A DNA stretch of 64,000 nt from Oreohelix idahoensis (taxonomy: Eukaryota; Mollusca; Gastropoda; Stylommatophora; Oreohelicidae). Below are positions 1 through 10,786 of the stretch, piece by piece. Each line of letters starts with the position of its first letter. The first letter of the stretch is position 1. The stretch covers positions 1 to 64,000 of the forward strand of contig JAMPIV010012231.1 of assembly GCA_024509875.1 (NCBI GenBank), in the 5' to 3' direction. The translations under genes were made by a program, and so were the position numbers. The notes beneath the pieces were generated by a model. It was given only the letters and a program-made list of their open reading frames with translations, did no database searches and was not told the origin of the DNA.

Positions 1-454
1 TTCAACTCAATAATCTTTGAGTATTTTGACAATTAAATTCCAGCTCCACATCACACTGGCCACCATTGTTGCGTGGGTGTCGCTGGTGTTGGGGTGTCCT
101 TCATTCGATTATTATTAGTTTAGCTTGTATGCTTGCTTATCTATCATTATCTCAGTTGATGTCGACACAAAGTTTTGTTGCTGATTAATAAGTGTCCAAG
201 CAAACCTCGGTTCCGTACGAACTGATTCATTATTAATATAAACTTCCTATAAAGAAGAGTTCATCAGGTCAAAGGACAATCAGCTATGCAAGTTGAAGCA
301 ATCAAACGTAATCAAAGTAATGTGGGTAAGTCTTCGATTAGAGTCCAATATTTATTACAAGTTGACGCACGAAGACAGTTCACATAGGTATACATTCATA
401 TATAGTTCATTAGAAATTACGTGCATAATATTCAGGTCCGTCCGTGTCAATATA

Positions 455-902
455 ATGTGTCAGATGAACATCATGGCTATGTACATGCGCTGCTGTAGTC
501 AGACAGCCAGAAATGAGCGCATGAGTTCTTGACAGCTACAAATTGAATCATAATACGATTCTCCTTCCATCATTTTTATTTACTTAATAAATCTCATACT
601 TTATCTTAATATCTGAACTGACCCTGAGTTCTATATTGAATCCATATATCGGCTATATGCTAAGCCTCTCCTTGGAAGAAATACAAGACACGACTTCTCT
701 GCTTGACGGACAGCATAAAAGGGGTAATGTAACCAAGTCACCAAGCGTGACCTTCCCAACGCGAATACGTCATAATCTTAGCATATATTTCGCGTTCAGT
801 AGTCCATAAAATATCGACATATTCTATTAATGTTATTGACCCCTAAACGTTGCGCACTGCTAAACCCCAGCAGACGCCGTCATTTAAAATAACACCGTAA
901 CA
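455..902. mobile_element. Diverged LTR-like sequence related to the G3 LTR
   Basis: This stretch shares ordered blocks with 4161-4649, the right part of the left G3 LTR: acgtcataatc, gcgttcagta, cagacgccgt versus cagacggcgt, and the same terminal accgtaaca. The order and spacing agree but identity between blocks is low. It is probably an old solo or truncated LTR of a related family; its left end may lie before the window. No coding sequence is visible. The homology is read directly; the LTR assignment is inference from the G3 LTR, which has target-site duplications. Confidence 0.4.
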
Positions 903-1541
903 TCATCACAGAATTGATGAACCACAGCTGCAGGACCAACTCATACAAGCTAAGTGCTAACTAAAAGGCACCAGCAAAAAGGGGACAATTCCAGTTAAAC
1001 TTTAAGTATAAAGTTAAATTTCCACCTACGTCTAGATGACGAGAAAGTTATAACCATCAAAATTCCACTAATATTTCCATATTTATTTTAACCTGTTAAA
1101 GACTATTTCACTATTAAATTTGTTGCCTGTTGTTTTAAAACAAAACAATAGTAGTTGATTCAGTTATATGTATGAAAGCAAACGCATGAGCCAAAATAGC
1201 TAATCTATATATAAATACCTAGACATATATTTAAACTAAACAGAGCTATACCTTATAAGAGGATTTCGTTGAAGTACACCAACTGGGGTTTTGAACGGGC
1301 TAAACCATTGCTTAAACTCTTCACAAAAGGAGGCGGACCAGATAATAAGTTAACAAATTGCTCAGCCCTACGCAGCTTTTGTTCTTGACTTCTGGGAATA
1401 TCTTCAGGTAGAAGTATTATTAACCTTCTATCTACATCTCTGCCAAGAGGAATCGCGCGCAAGTAGATACCTTGGACGCCAATATTCCTGAGTTTTGGTC
1501 ACTGTTGGACCACTACTTTAAAGCAGGGGGATCCGTGACAC
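903..1541. other. Unassigned stretch with one short minus-strand open segment
   Basis: There is no recognisable gene. On the minus strand, 1253-1486 is open and starts after a cag that could be a splice acceptor; it reads as a mixed, non-repetitive peptide with ILLPED and SGPPPF. I do not recognise it. A gt follows near 1250, but the frame meets TAA just before it. It could be a lone exon, a transposon remnant or chance. Confidence 0.2.
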
Positions 1542-3719
1542 ATGTCATAAACAATGTTTAGGTTATAGTTTATCGTGCGATATCGTAATCATGTCATAAA
1601 CATTGTTTAGGTTATAGTTTATCGTGCGATGTCGTAATCATGTCATAAACAGTATTTAGGTTATAGTTTACCGTGCGATGTCGTAATCATGTCATAAACA
1701 ATATTTAGGTCATAGTTTATCGTGCAATGTCGTAATCATGTCATAAACAATGTTTAGGTTATAGTTTATCGTGCGATGTCGTAATCATGTCATAAACAAT
1801 GTTTAGGTTATAGTTTATCGTGCGATGTCGTAATCATGTCATAAACAATGTTTAGGTTATAGTTTATCGTGCGTTGTCGTAATCATGTCATAAACAGTGT
1901 TTAGGTTATAGTTTATCGTGCGATGTCGTAATCATGTCATAAACAATGTTTAGGTTATAGTTTATCGTGCGATGTCGTAATCATGTCATAAACAATGTTT
2001 AGGTTATAGTTTATCGTGCGATGTCGTAATCATGTCATAAACAGTGTTTAGGTTTATAGTTTATCGTGCGATGTCGTAATCATGTCATAAACAATGTTTA
2101 GGTTATAGTTTATCGTGCGATGTCGTAATCATGTCATAAACAATGTTTAGGTTATAGTTTATCGTGCGATGTCGTAATCATGTCATAAACAATGTTTAGG
2201 TTATAGTTTATCGTGCGATGTCGTAATCATGTCATAAACAATGTTTAGGTTATAGTTTATCGTGCGATGTCGTAATCATGTCATAAATAGTGTTTAGGTT
2301 ATAGTTTATCGTGCGATGTCGTAATCATGTCATAAACAATGTTTAGGTTATAGTTTATCGTGCGATGTCGTAATCATGTCATAAACAATGTTTAGGTTAT
2401 AGTTTATCGTGCGTTGTCGTAATCATGTCATAAACAGTGTTTAGGTTATAGTTTATCGTGCGATGTCGTAATCATGTCATAAACAATGTTTAGGTTATAG
2501 TTTATCGTGCGATGTCGTAATCATGTCATAAACAATGTTTAGGTTATAGTTTATCGTGCGATGTCGTAATCATGTCATAAACAGTGTTTAGGTTATAGTT
2601 TATCGTGCGATGTCGTAATCATGTCATAAACAATGTTTAGGTTATAGTTTATCGTGCGATGTCGTAATCATGTCATAAACAATGTTTAGGTTATAGTTTA
2701 TCGTGCGATGTCGTAATCATGTCATAAACAATGTTTAGGTTATAGTTTATCGTGCGATGTCGTAATCATGTCATAAACAATGTTTAGGTTATAGTTTATC
2801 GTGCGATGTCGTAATCATGTCATAAATAGTGTTTAGGTTATAGTTTATCGTGCGATGTCGTAATCATGTCATAAACAATGTTTAGGTTATAGTTTATCGT
2901 GCTATGTCGTAATCATGTCATAAACAATGTTTAGGTTATAGTTTATCGTGCGATGTCGTAATCATGTCATAAACAATGTTTAGGTTATAGTTTATCGTGC
3001 GTTGTCGTAATCATGTCATAAACAGTGTTTAGGTTATAGTTTATCGTGCGATGTCGTAATCATGTCATAAACAATGTTTAGGTTATAGTTTATCGTGCGA
3101 TGTCGTAATCATGTCATAAACAATGTTTAGGTTATAGTTTATCGTGCGATGTCGTAATCATGTCATAAACAGTGTTTAGGTTATAGTTTATCGTGCGATG
3201 TCGTAATCATGTCATAAACAATGTTTAGGTTATAGTTTATCGTGCGATGTCGTAATCATGTCATAAACAATGTTTAGGTTATAGTTTATCGTGCGATGTC
3301 GTAATCATGTCATAAATAGTGTTTAGGTTATAGTTTATCGTGCGATGTCGTAATCATGTCATAAACAATGTTTAGGTTATAGTTTATCGTGCGATGTCGT
3401 AATCATGTCATAAACAATGTTTAGGTTATAGTTTATCGTGCGATGTCATAATCATGTCATAAACAATGTTTAGGTTATAGTTTATCGTGCGATGTCGTAA
3501 TCATGTCATAAACAATGTTTAGGTTATAGTTTATCGTGCGATGTCGTAATCATGTCATAAATAGTGTTTAGGTTATAGTTTATCGTGCGATGTCGTAATC
3601 ATGTCATAAACAATGTTTAGGTTATAGTTTATCGTGCGATGTCGTAATCATGTCATAAACAATGTTTAGGTTATAGTTTATCGTGCGATGTCGTAATCAT
3701 GTCATAAACAGTGTTTAGT
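1542..3719. repeat. 49-bp satellite array, about 44 units
   Basis: The unit begins atgtcataaacaatgttt and repeats at exactly 49 bp with very few indels (one 50-bp unit near 2032). Monomers fall into variants at a diagnostic site (acaatg, acagtg, atagtg) and at another (gcgatg or gcgttg). These variants recur in a fixed order about every 11-12 monomers, so the array has higher-order structure. Each unit contains short inverted segments (ATAAAC with GTTTAT). The first four units are the most diverged, as expected at an array edge. There are no unique spacers. Confidence 0.95.
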
Positions 3720-3791
3720 TATCGTCGTCCTTATTTTCCATCGCGCTCCTTGTGGAGCATGAAGCCACCACTCACGATGAGGTTGACAGAC

Positions 3792-4649
3792 TGTTGAAGG
3801 CGATCTTCTCTGTTGTTCTGGAACATTCAATTTGACAACAATGTTCCATATAATGTCAATAAAGTGGTTATAAATCCTGGCCATGTTAGTTGAGTTCTTA
3901 TATGGTTTCATTCAAGATTTTCATCGTGTCAATTGGTGTTGCTTTACGCGAATGCGGGGTGGGGTAGAAAAAACGTGTGAGCAAACATTTGAAAGTTGCA
4001 ATGATATTGAACTTGTAATTCCATTGACGTGATAAGTCGGTTCATTGAGTCCATACATTTATTCACAGTGATACATACATGATGATCAATTCCAATAGGG
4101 GTAGAGCGTAAGTCCATATAAGTCATGCATAAATTAATCAACAACGTAGACTGCTGGTTATGTGTCAATGTCCGTTATGAGGATACAATGCAGTATTGTC
4201 GTCAGAACATCACAGCTGTAAGCACGAGCAGATAGACATGGCTACCTGCCGACAGTGAGACTGCGAGTCTGAATATATTCATACGAATTTGACGATTATT
4301 CTCATCCTTCTGAGGATTCTAGTTAGATACTAACCTCCAATAATTTCCCTCTCATATTGAGTTCTAGGACTGACCCTGATCCATCAAAATGCACATAAAA
4401 TGGCTATATCCTGCCATTAAATTGGAAGGTTAGAAAAAACGCAGCTATTCAGCTTGGCGGTCAAGTAACAAAGGGTAGCGTTTCTTAGTTACCGACTGTG
4501 TCCTAAACAACGCTATACACGTCATAATCGATCGTGTATGAAGCGTTCAGTAATTGAAACATCTATCACAATATATTAAATGTTTTAACCTTTACAATTG
4601 CACGTCTGGTAACCTTTAGCAGACGGCGTTAATATCATATACCGTAACA
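3792..4649. repeat. Left LTR of G3 (858 bp)
   Basis: It runs from TGTTGAAGG to ACCGTAACA and is flanked at the left by the cagac target duplication. Its last 139 bp (about 4511-4649) recur at 10290-10428 with about one difference, which identifies the other LTR. No ORF of note is present. Confidence 0.75.
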
Positions 4650-5694
4650 ATTCCCTGTACACCGGGGAAAAAAAAATCGATAGATTTTTTTTCAATATCT
4701 ATCCGACTTAACAATTTTTCAAAAAAATTTAACACAATTGTGACATATGGCCGACGATGTTCTGAGTAGAACCGTGTTGCGGTCGTGTCAACTAACTATT
4801 TGTCATAGTCATCTAACATAAATCACATTATATATCAATATTATACATATTATTATATCAACTAAATAAATGTCCAATGTTTATAGTGAATGATAAAATT
4901 AAATTAAAGTAAGGTCTGTCGTATTAGTATGTCATATAGGAATTAATTTGACTAATTAAAATTAAATTAATTAATTAAATTAAGAGTTAAATTATTAAGG
5001 TTCTAATGTAACGCGATGTTATGAGAGAAGAAAAAGACAAAATAAGTGAGAAGAAATAGAAAGAAATTCGAATATAAGTTGTAACTTAATTGTGTGTGTT
5101 AAGTGTTAGTGAATAATAACTATCTAATTTAACTAACTAAATAATGTATAGGTACATTAAAAAAAATTATTAATCTAATACTTGTGTGAGATTTATTTTC
5201 TCTTTTCATAATTTCTTCTTTTAGTATTTCGTTCTCTTTTTTGTTCTTTCATTTCATTTTTTTCTCACATTTCATTTTATTGATAATAATTCAATTAAGA
5301 AGTTAAGTTAACTAATTAATTAGTATAGGATATGATGATCCATCCGTAGTCTTGATCCTGATGAATTCTTTTAGGCAAAAATGTTCAAACGTTTACGTTG
5401 GAAAGAAATGTCATTTATCCTAGCATCCAAGAATTAAGTATACACAGGAACATCAGTTCGGTTTGTCGTCAGACATTAATCCTTGATTGTTTATAGAGTA
5501 TTCATATCTCGTGTATGGACGTTAGACGAAGTTTGAATGTCTATATGTATACCTTGATTGTCTTTAGTTCCATTCTGTGATGCATATAGTGTTTATAAAG
5601 TTTAAATTGAAGGCAAGGTTAGTTCCTTTATAGTTGATACTTCGTTCAATCCAATGTAGTGCTGATTGAAATAGTTTAAGAGTGTCAATGTTGA
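4650..5694. other. AT-rich interior of G3 without recognisable coding sequence
   Basis: In the minus orientation this lies 3' of the RNase H domain, where many gypsy elements encode integrase. I read it for HHCC and D,D,E patterns and saw none. It is very AT-rich, with poly-A and poly-T runs near 4670-4740 and taatta repeats. It may be a 3' untranslated region. That fits a family in which integrase precedes RT. Confidence 0.45.
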
Positions 5695-7330
5695 TTATTC
5701 GTCGTCAATAGGATTACGTGACAATGCATCTGCCACACAATTTTCAGTGCCAGGAATATGTTCAATGGAGAATTCAAATGGCTGTAGGATGATTGAATAT
5801 CTGGCGAGTTTCTGGCTTTTATGATTCGATCGACGCAAGGATGCTACAGCACGTTGGTCCGTCTGTATGGTGAAGGGAGCACCGAGCAAGAATTTTTCAA
5901 GTTTGGTTATTGCCCAGATCACAGATAAAAGTTCCTTGTCGACTGTTGAATACTTTGTTTCTGCCGGCTTCAGCTTTCTTGATATGTATAAGGTAGGATG
6001 TAGAATGCCATCATGGTTCTGGAGCAGTCATGCACCAATGCCGTAGTTACTAGCATCTGTTCGTAAGAAAAATCTTTTGGAAGCATCGGGAAGTCTTAAA
6101 ATTGGTTCATGCGAGAACAAATTTATAATTTTGTTGAAAGTTTCATTGCATGTACCAGTCCATGTCACCTTCACCGGCATATCTTTTTTTAACAATGAAG
6201 ACAATACAGCCGTGATGGATGACAAGTTTGGTATGAATCTACTGTAATATTGAACAAGTCCTAACAAACTCCTGACCTGTTTCTTCGTCTGAGGAACTGC
6301 TATGTTTAGAATTTTGGAGACTGTACTAGGTAACGTTCGGATATATCCCGATCCAATGATATGTCCCTAAAAGGTTATCTCATTACACGCGATTTGCACC
6401 TTTGTAGGTTTAGCAGTTAGATGATAATTCCTTAGAGTATCGAAAACATATCTAAGTCCCGAAACATGTTCCTCAAACGACGAACTAAACAAGCATATGT
6501 CGTCAATATATGTAATAACGTCTGGTCTACCTGATAAAATTTGTCGCATCAGGCGAATGAAGGTAGCTGCGCATTAACAAGCCCAAAAGGCATCACATTC
6601 CACTGGTATAGACCTTGTGGAGTGGAAAATGCGGTGTAGTACTTAGCCTTTTCGGTCAGTGGTATCTGCCAATAACCTTTAGTTAAGTCTATCTTACTAA
6701 ATATAGTTGCATTGGATAGACGTGGTAGTAAGTCGTCAATAAGTGGATGTGGTTCGCTGTCGACTATAGTCTTAGCATTTAATTTTCTATAATCAACACA
6801 TAGTCTGATGTTATTGTCCTTCTTCCGGACAATCACTAATGGAGAAGAGAATGGCGAATTACTAGTCTCAATGATTCCCAGAGACAACATCTGTTCAAGT
6901 TCCTTAGTAGTTTTAGCAAGGAAATGTAAAGGAACAGAATAGGGATGTACACGAATAGGTGTATCGTCATTGAGAGTAATGTCATGACTGATAGCCGATG
7001 TGCGACCCGGAACGTCGGTCAACACATCTGGATAAGATTGTAATAGATTAGCAATCTGTAGACGCTGTTGCGGTGTAACCGTTGAAGAGATGGTTACATC
7101 CCGCCAAGATTCAGTAGGTTGAACTACTGGTACAGGTAACGGTAACTGTACCTCAGGAAAAGAAGATTCTTCTTCCTGGATGACAGATAAGTTAGAATAA
7201 TGACAAGTGGATACTGTGTTGTCATCTAGTTCATGAAAAATTGACTGTAAGTGTTCAGGACGTGTATGAAATTGCTTGAGCATGTTAATATGAAATATCT
7301 TTTTGTGTCCCTTGATATCTAAGACGTATA
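5695..7330 (-). pseudogene. G3 pol: reverse transcriptase and RNase H, decayed
   Basis: Reading down from about 7330: a segment with FHINMLK, resembling the tail of some gypsy integrases; a linker; then RT. RT shows VPGRTSAISHDI, VRKKDNNIRLCVDYRKLN, FSKIDLTKGYWQI and MPFGLVNA; the catalytic YIDD box is near 6500, and LGLVQYYSRFIPN follows. RNase H shows RTDASNYGIGA, FTIQTDQRAV and the end motif CVADALSRNP. Defects seen: a one-base frameshift near 6560 just after the MPFG box, an in-frame TAG near 6365 and an in-frame TGA near 6027. The domain identity is secure; the reading of the upstream FHINMLK segment as an integrase tail is inference. Confidence 0.85.
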
Positions 7331-7416
7331 AGAATAAATGACCAATAAGGAAAAGAAATGATGACTGACTAGAGCTGAGTCATCAAGAAATAAGACAAAA
7401 GGGTGAGCGTACACCA

Positions 7417-7680
7417 TTATCTGCGTGGCGCAGAATCATGTACTAATTGTAACTTTAGATAACGGTGATGAAAATAAACACCATTATCACGCTCGATTAC
7501 CCAACGAGCGTCTCGATTGTTACTAAATGTAACCATCGCCTGTCTATTCTGCCCCTTGCATGATGGCAGAAGACGAACAAACTTAACGTTTGCTGTATAA
7601 TCAAAAAAAATTTCTAAGTGCCTGCCAGGTAGTATCCTGCGGCAGATTTCGCACTAACACTGTGCGAGAATACGCACTTT
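7417..7680 (-). pseudogene. RRM-like domain inside the G3 polyprotein
   Basis: On the minus strand the first half reads SRTVLVRNLPQDTTWQALRN, matching an RNP2 strand followed by helix 1. It meets a stop at an eight-base T run (plus positions 7603-7610). One base out of frame, the reading continues with a beta-2-like VKFVRLL, an RNP1-like strand (GQNRQAMVTF), a second helix region (RDARWVIE) and a last strand (YLKLQLV), ending at TAA 7417-7419. The order beta-alpha-beta-beta-alpha-beta and the size (about 80 residues) fit an RNA-recognition motif. It lies between protease and RT and on the same strand. RRM-type folds are well known in LINE ORF1 proteins; in a gypsy pol region it is unexpected to me. 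Aromatic RNP1 positions are partly replaced, so RNA binding is not assured. Confidence 0.55.
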
Positions 7681-8190
7681 TCCCAATATATGTAGTATCA
7701 TTGTCACGAAATAGTGGACAATGATGATATGTATTCTTTGTCAAAGAATTAGCCTTCCCTTTCAACACCGACATTGTCTTTCTGTAGGATGTCGTATCAT
7801 CCTGACTGGACTGAGGATGATACCTATCATCACCAAAGGTATTAAGTTTCCTACATATCGTAGACATGTCCTTGCTGGGCAAAGTAAAAACTTTTTCATT
7901 ATGATTATTTGTGTTAACTTTATGTTTCCTTTTAAGTCCAGCATTATTATTTAACCTCTTATTCTTCCTCATAATGCTTTTATCAATGTTGACAACGTCA
8001 ACAGTTTTATTAGGATCAGTTATATCCTTAGTATGTTGTCCAATAGATCTATCATCTTCATCAATTTCCAGGATAGTACTGAGAGTGAAGTTGGAAACTG
8101 CTGTGCCACATGTATTTATGTTGTTGGCACGAAGTGTAGCCATATCAACAACAGCGTTAGCGTTGCTAAAAGAATGCAAATTTTTTTTTT
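7603..8190 (-). pseudogene. G3 linker between protease and RRM-like domain
   Basis: A polar, Asn/Lys/Asp-rich segment of about 190 residues is open on the minus strand (start near 8190, stop at 7601). It is joined to the protease frame only by a shift at the poly-A run (plus 8181-8191). It contains a basic stretch (KNKRLNNNAGLKRKHKVN) that could act as a nuclear or nucleic-acid-binding signal. I found no known domain. Its end runs into the RRM-like domain. Confidence 0.5.
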
Positions 8191-9083
8191 TCCCAATCAT
8201 TAATTTCCTGTGGGGAACAATCCTTACTACCATGGATGCGTCCCAACATCAGATCTGCAATTGGATTCTGAAGCATGCATACTTTTACGTTCCCTGTGAA
8301 AAAAGGAGTGTTAACATGAATAATAGCTGTGGGGTAAAACTCTATTGTTCCACCAAAAGTCATGCAACGGACATATTCCCCCGTTGCACAGCTAGGATGT
8401 ACCAGCGACTGTCGTACACCAATCGTTGTGGATCCCGAATCCCTCAACACTGAGACGACGGATCCATTAACTAATCCTCTGTTAAAAATTAATAGGTCTG
8501 TTCCATCGTTGACTGCAAGACCTACCTGTGGTATAATATGTCCGCAGTTAAGCACTGTTTCTTTCGCCTTCTGAAAAATAAGATTGCATTGTTGGCAACT
8601 ATTTGCCACATTATAATTAATAGCAAAACATGCAGCAGAAGACTGTGTTGTGTTATTTTCAAGTGGGACCTGAGCTATAGGGGTAGTATTATTTGTAACT
8701 GCCGCCCCTGTATTATGGTTGTAATGAGATGATCCCCGAGAATGAGATCGATTCCGAGTATAATTGTTAGAATTATCTCGTCGTCCTCTATAGTAACTAT
8801 TATCTCGATGTCTCGAGCTATGATTATTACCATTCCAGTTATTATTATTATTATTGGGAGTATGTGATCGATTATAATGAGTGTTATGTTGACCATTGTG
8901 GTAGTTTGTTTGAGGTGAATAATTTCTATCTCGTGATCTACCTCTGTTGAACTTATTTTTATTGTTGAAATCATTATTATGTCCCTTCTGAAAGTTAACA
9001 TTGTGATTTCTTTGGAACCTGCTTCTGTCTACACTGTGATGTCTTTGTTTGTTATTATGATTGTAGGCCATATTAGACGCCAC
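8166..9083 (-). pseudogene. G3 gag C-terminus and aspartic protease
   Basis: About 305 residues are open. Residues 1-130 are Asn/Arg/His-rich and basic, as in nucleocapsid-like tails. A Cys cluster follows (CQQCN then LNCGH, about 165-185), then a retropepsin-like domain: VLRDSGSTTIGV carries the active-site D-S-G near residue 215, and LMLGRIHG near 280 fits the late protease strand. The frame is open upstream to the inverted repeat at 9086-9180, so the listed start is not a true initiation site. It shifts frame at an 11-base A run near 8185. The role would be particle RNA packaging and polyprotein cleavage. Confidence 0.75.
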
Positions 9084-9085
9084 AG

Positions 9086-9180
9086 GTAGAGGTTCTCTTA
9101 ATGAGGAGTTAGAAATGGTTGCATTCGGATGTGCCGAACAGTAGTTTAAAGAAATTTTTTTCTAACTCATCCATAGTACC
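9086..9180 (-). repeat. Left arm of the 94-bp inverted repeat within G3
   Basis: The reverse complement matches 10197-10290 from ggtactatgg to gaacctctac, with one extra A in a poly-A run as the only difference seen. It encodes the capsid C-terminus on both arms. The arms lie about 1 kb apart, so a transcript or single strand could fold back. Confidence 0.9.
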
Positions 9181-9443
9181 ATGTTCGTTACTATTCGTCC
9201 AGTCTCCTCTGACTATCATTTATTTTATGATTGTTAAATTTTCGTCCGTTATGAGTCCTGTGACGTCATCATTTTTCGCAGTCATTTTTTTTTGTGTGTA
9301 CTTTGAATATTCAGTTGACCTCGGGTCAGACCTTGACCCTTCATTTGGTCTGTGACATTTCCGCTTGTTTTATTTAGTTCATAAATTCATTTTTAATTGT
9401 GAAAATGTCTTGTTTGCGTCTTAACATTGTTTGTACCCCTTAG
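9181..9443. other. Spacer between the two gag orientations in G3
   Basis: No coding sequence is recognised. It lies between the minus-strand gag tail and the plus-strand gag. Upstream of 9444 the plus-strand frame meets a TAG, so either the gag start lies here in a broken state or this is untranslated leader. Confidence 0.4.
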
Positions 9444-10290
9444 TTGCATCATTGTTTTGTTTTGTCGAAAAAAGCTGCATTAAAGAAAGAGGAAGCAGAA
9501 CTTGAGATGAAGCAAATTGACAAGGAAAATAAATTGAGAGAGATTGCTCAACGTGAAAGAGAAGAGCAAAGAGCAATCTCCAGACAGGAAGAAGAGAATA
9601 AATTGAAACGAGAGGAAATTATTTTACAACAAGAAATGGAATTGGCGCGTATTAAATTGGAGACAGCAAGATTACAAGCACAAAATGCTGATGCAAACCA
9701 GAATAATAACGCACAAAATGGATCATCATCCAGCCAACCTAAACATTTCTACAACTTTAAATTACCCATTTTCAACTTGAACGTCGACGACCTTTCATCG
9801 TTCCTGGCACGTTTTGAACAGACTTGCAAAACAAACCATTTGCCTGAAGAGTCATGGGTACTCAAGTTAAATGAATTCTTGGTTGGAGAACCACTGACAG
9901 CTTCTCAAAATGCTGACCCATCAATAGCAAATAACTACGGTGCTATTAAGTCCTTGCTTTTACGAAGGTTTCACCTGGACGAGGAACACTGTAGGTTGAA
10001 ATTTAAGGGAATTTTACCTGAATCTCCAAGGGATTTTGCAGGATTCATTGCGAATATACGCAATACATTTAATAGATGGGTTGAACTGGCAGAAGTCAAC
10101 AAATCATACGACAAATTAGTTGATTTACTACTGCGGGATAAGGTATTATCTTCGGTTAGCCAGCCATTTTTTGCATATTTGCAGGAGCGTAAACCAGGTA
10201 CTATGGATGAGTTAGAAAAAATTTCTTTAAACTACTGTTCGGCACATCCGAATGCAACCATTTCTAACTCCTCATTAAGAGAACCTCTAC
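9444..10290 (+). pseudogene. G3 gag: coiled coil and capsid-like domain, plus strand
   Basis: About 280 residues are open. Residues 8-90 are a long charged coiled coil (KKEEAELEMKQIDKENKL, then Arg/Glu-rich repeats). Residues 100-260 resemble a gypsy capsid: FYNFKLPIFN, LSSFLARFEQTCK, AIKSLLLRRFHLDEEH, FAGFIANIRNTFNRWVEL, LVDLLLRDKVLSSV, and a C-terminal segment LRE ending at the inverted repeat. Beyond 10290 the sequence jumps into an LTR fragment, so the nucleocapsid and pol are missing on this strand. It is inverted relative to the pol genes of the same element. No convincing ATG is seen at the start. Confidence 0.7.
10197..10290 (+). repeat. Right arm of the 94-bp inverted repeat within G3
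   Basis: It is the counterpart of 9086-9180 in opposite orientation and codes for the same capsid end. It abuts the truncated right LTR directly at 10290, so the rearrangement breakpoint is visible. Confidence 0.9.
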
Positions 10291-10428
10291 GCTATACACG
10301 TCATAATCGATCGTGTATGAAGCGTTCAGTAATTGAAACATCTATCGCAATATATTAAATGTTTTAACCTTTACAATTGCACGTCTGGTAACCTTTAGCA
10401 GACGGCGTTAATATCATATACCGTAACA
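10290..10428. repeat. Truncated right LTR of G3 (139 bp)
   Basis: It matches 4511-4649 with about one substitution and has the same terminal ccgtaaca, followed by the target duplication cagac. The inner 719 bp and the primer-binding region are absent. Confidence 0.85.
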
Positions 10429-10450
10429 CAGACACATGCACAACCTCATA

Positions 10451-10786
10451 TTAGTCTCTTTGTACGACATGCGTGAGTGTGTCATACTCGTATTAGTCTC
10501 TTTGTACGACATGCGTGAGTGTGTCATACTCGTATTAGTCTCTTTGTACGACATGCGTGAGTGTGTCATACTCGTATTAGTCTCTTTGTACGACATGCGT
10601 GAGTGTGTCATACTCGTATTAGTCTCTTTGTACGACATGCGTGAGTGTGTCATACTCGTATTAGTCTCTTTGTACGACATGCGTGAGTGTGTCATACTCG
10701 TATTAGTCTCTTTGTACGACATGCGTGAGTGTGTCATACTCGTATTAGTCTCTTTGTACGACATGCGTGAGTGTGTCGTACTCTTA
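10451..10786. repeat. 42-bp tandem repeat, 8 copies
   Basis: The unit starts ttagtctctttgtacgacat and repeats at exactly 42 bp with almost no variation; only the first and last units differ slightly. Because 42 is a multiple of three, the array is open on both strands with a 14-residue peptide period, but no flanking coding context supports translation. It begins just after the G3 target duplication. Confidence 0.95.

Larger units (their letters stand above)
3787..10433 (-). mobile_element. Ty3/gypsy-type LTR retrotransposon G3, rearranged
   Basis: The boundaries are set by a 5-bp duplication cagac (3787-3791 and 10429-10433) next to TGTTGAAGG at the left and CCGTAACA at the right. The left LTR (3792-4649) is complete. 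The right LTR keeps only its outermost 139 bp. Protease, RT and RNase H read on the minus strand, but a gag capsid segment at 9444-10290 reads on the plus strand. A near-perfect 94-bp inverted repeat (9086-9180 and 10197-10290) marks the switch. No integrase core was recognised. The copy is dead: it has several stops and frameshifts and lacks one LTR's interior and primer site. Confidence 0.8.

Noticed and set aside
1542..3719. CRISPR-like array
   Set aside because: Units are contiguous 49-bp repeats without unique spacers, in a eukaryotic genome.
1542..3719. Telomeric repeat, because of ttaggt in each unit
   Set aside because: The motif occurs once per 49 bp and is not a tandem TTAGGG-type array.
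4650..5694. Integrase 3' of RNase H in G3
   Set aside because: No HHCC or D,D,E pattern in any minus-strand frame; the sequence is AT-rich and full of stops.
8675..9001. Ile-rich minus-strand ORF of 108 residues
   Set aside because: Alternate frame of the Asn/Arg-rich gag tail.
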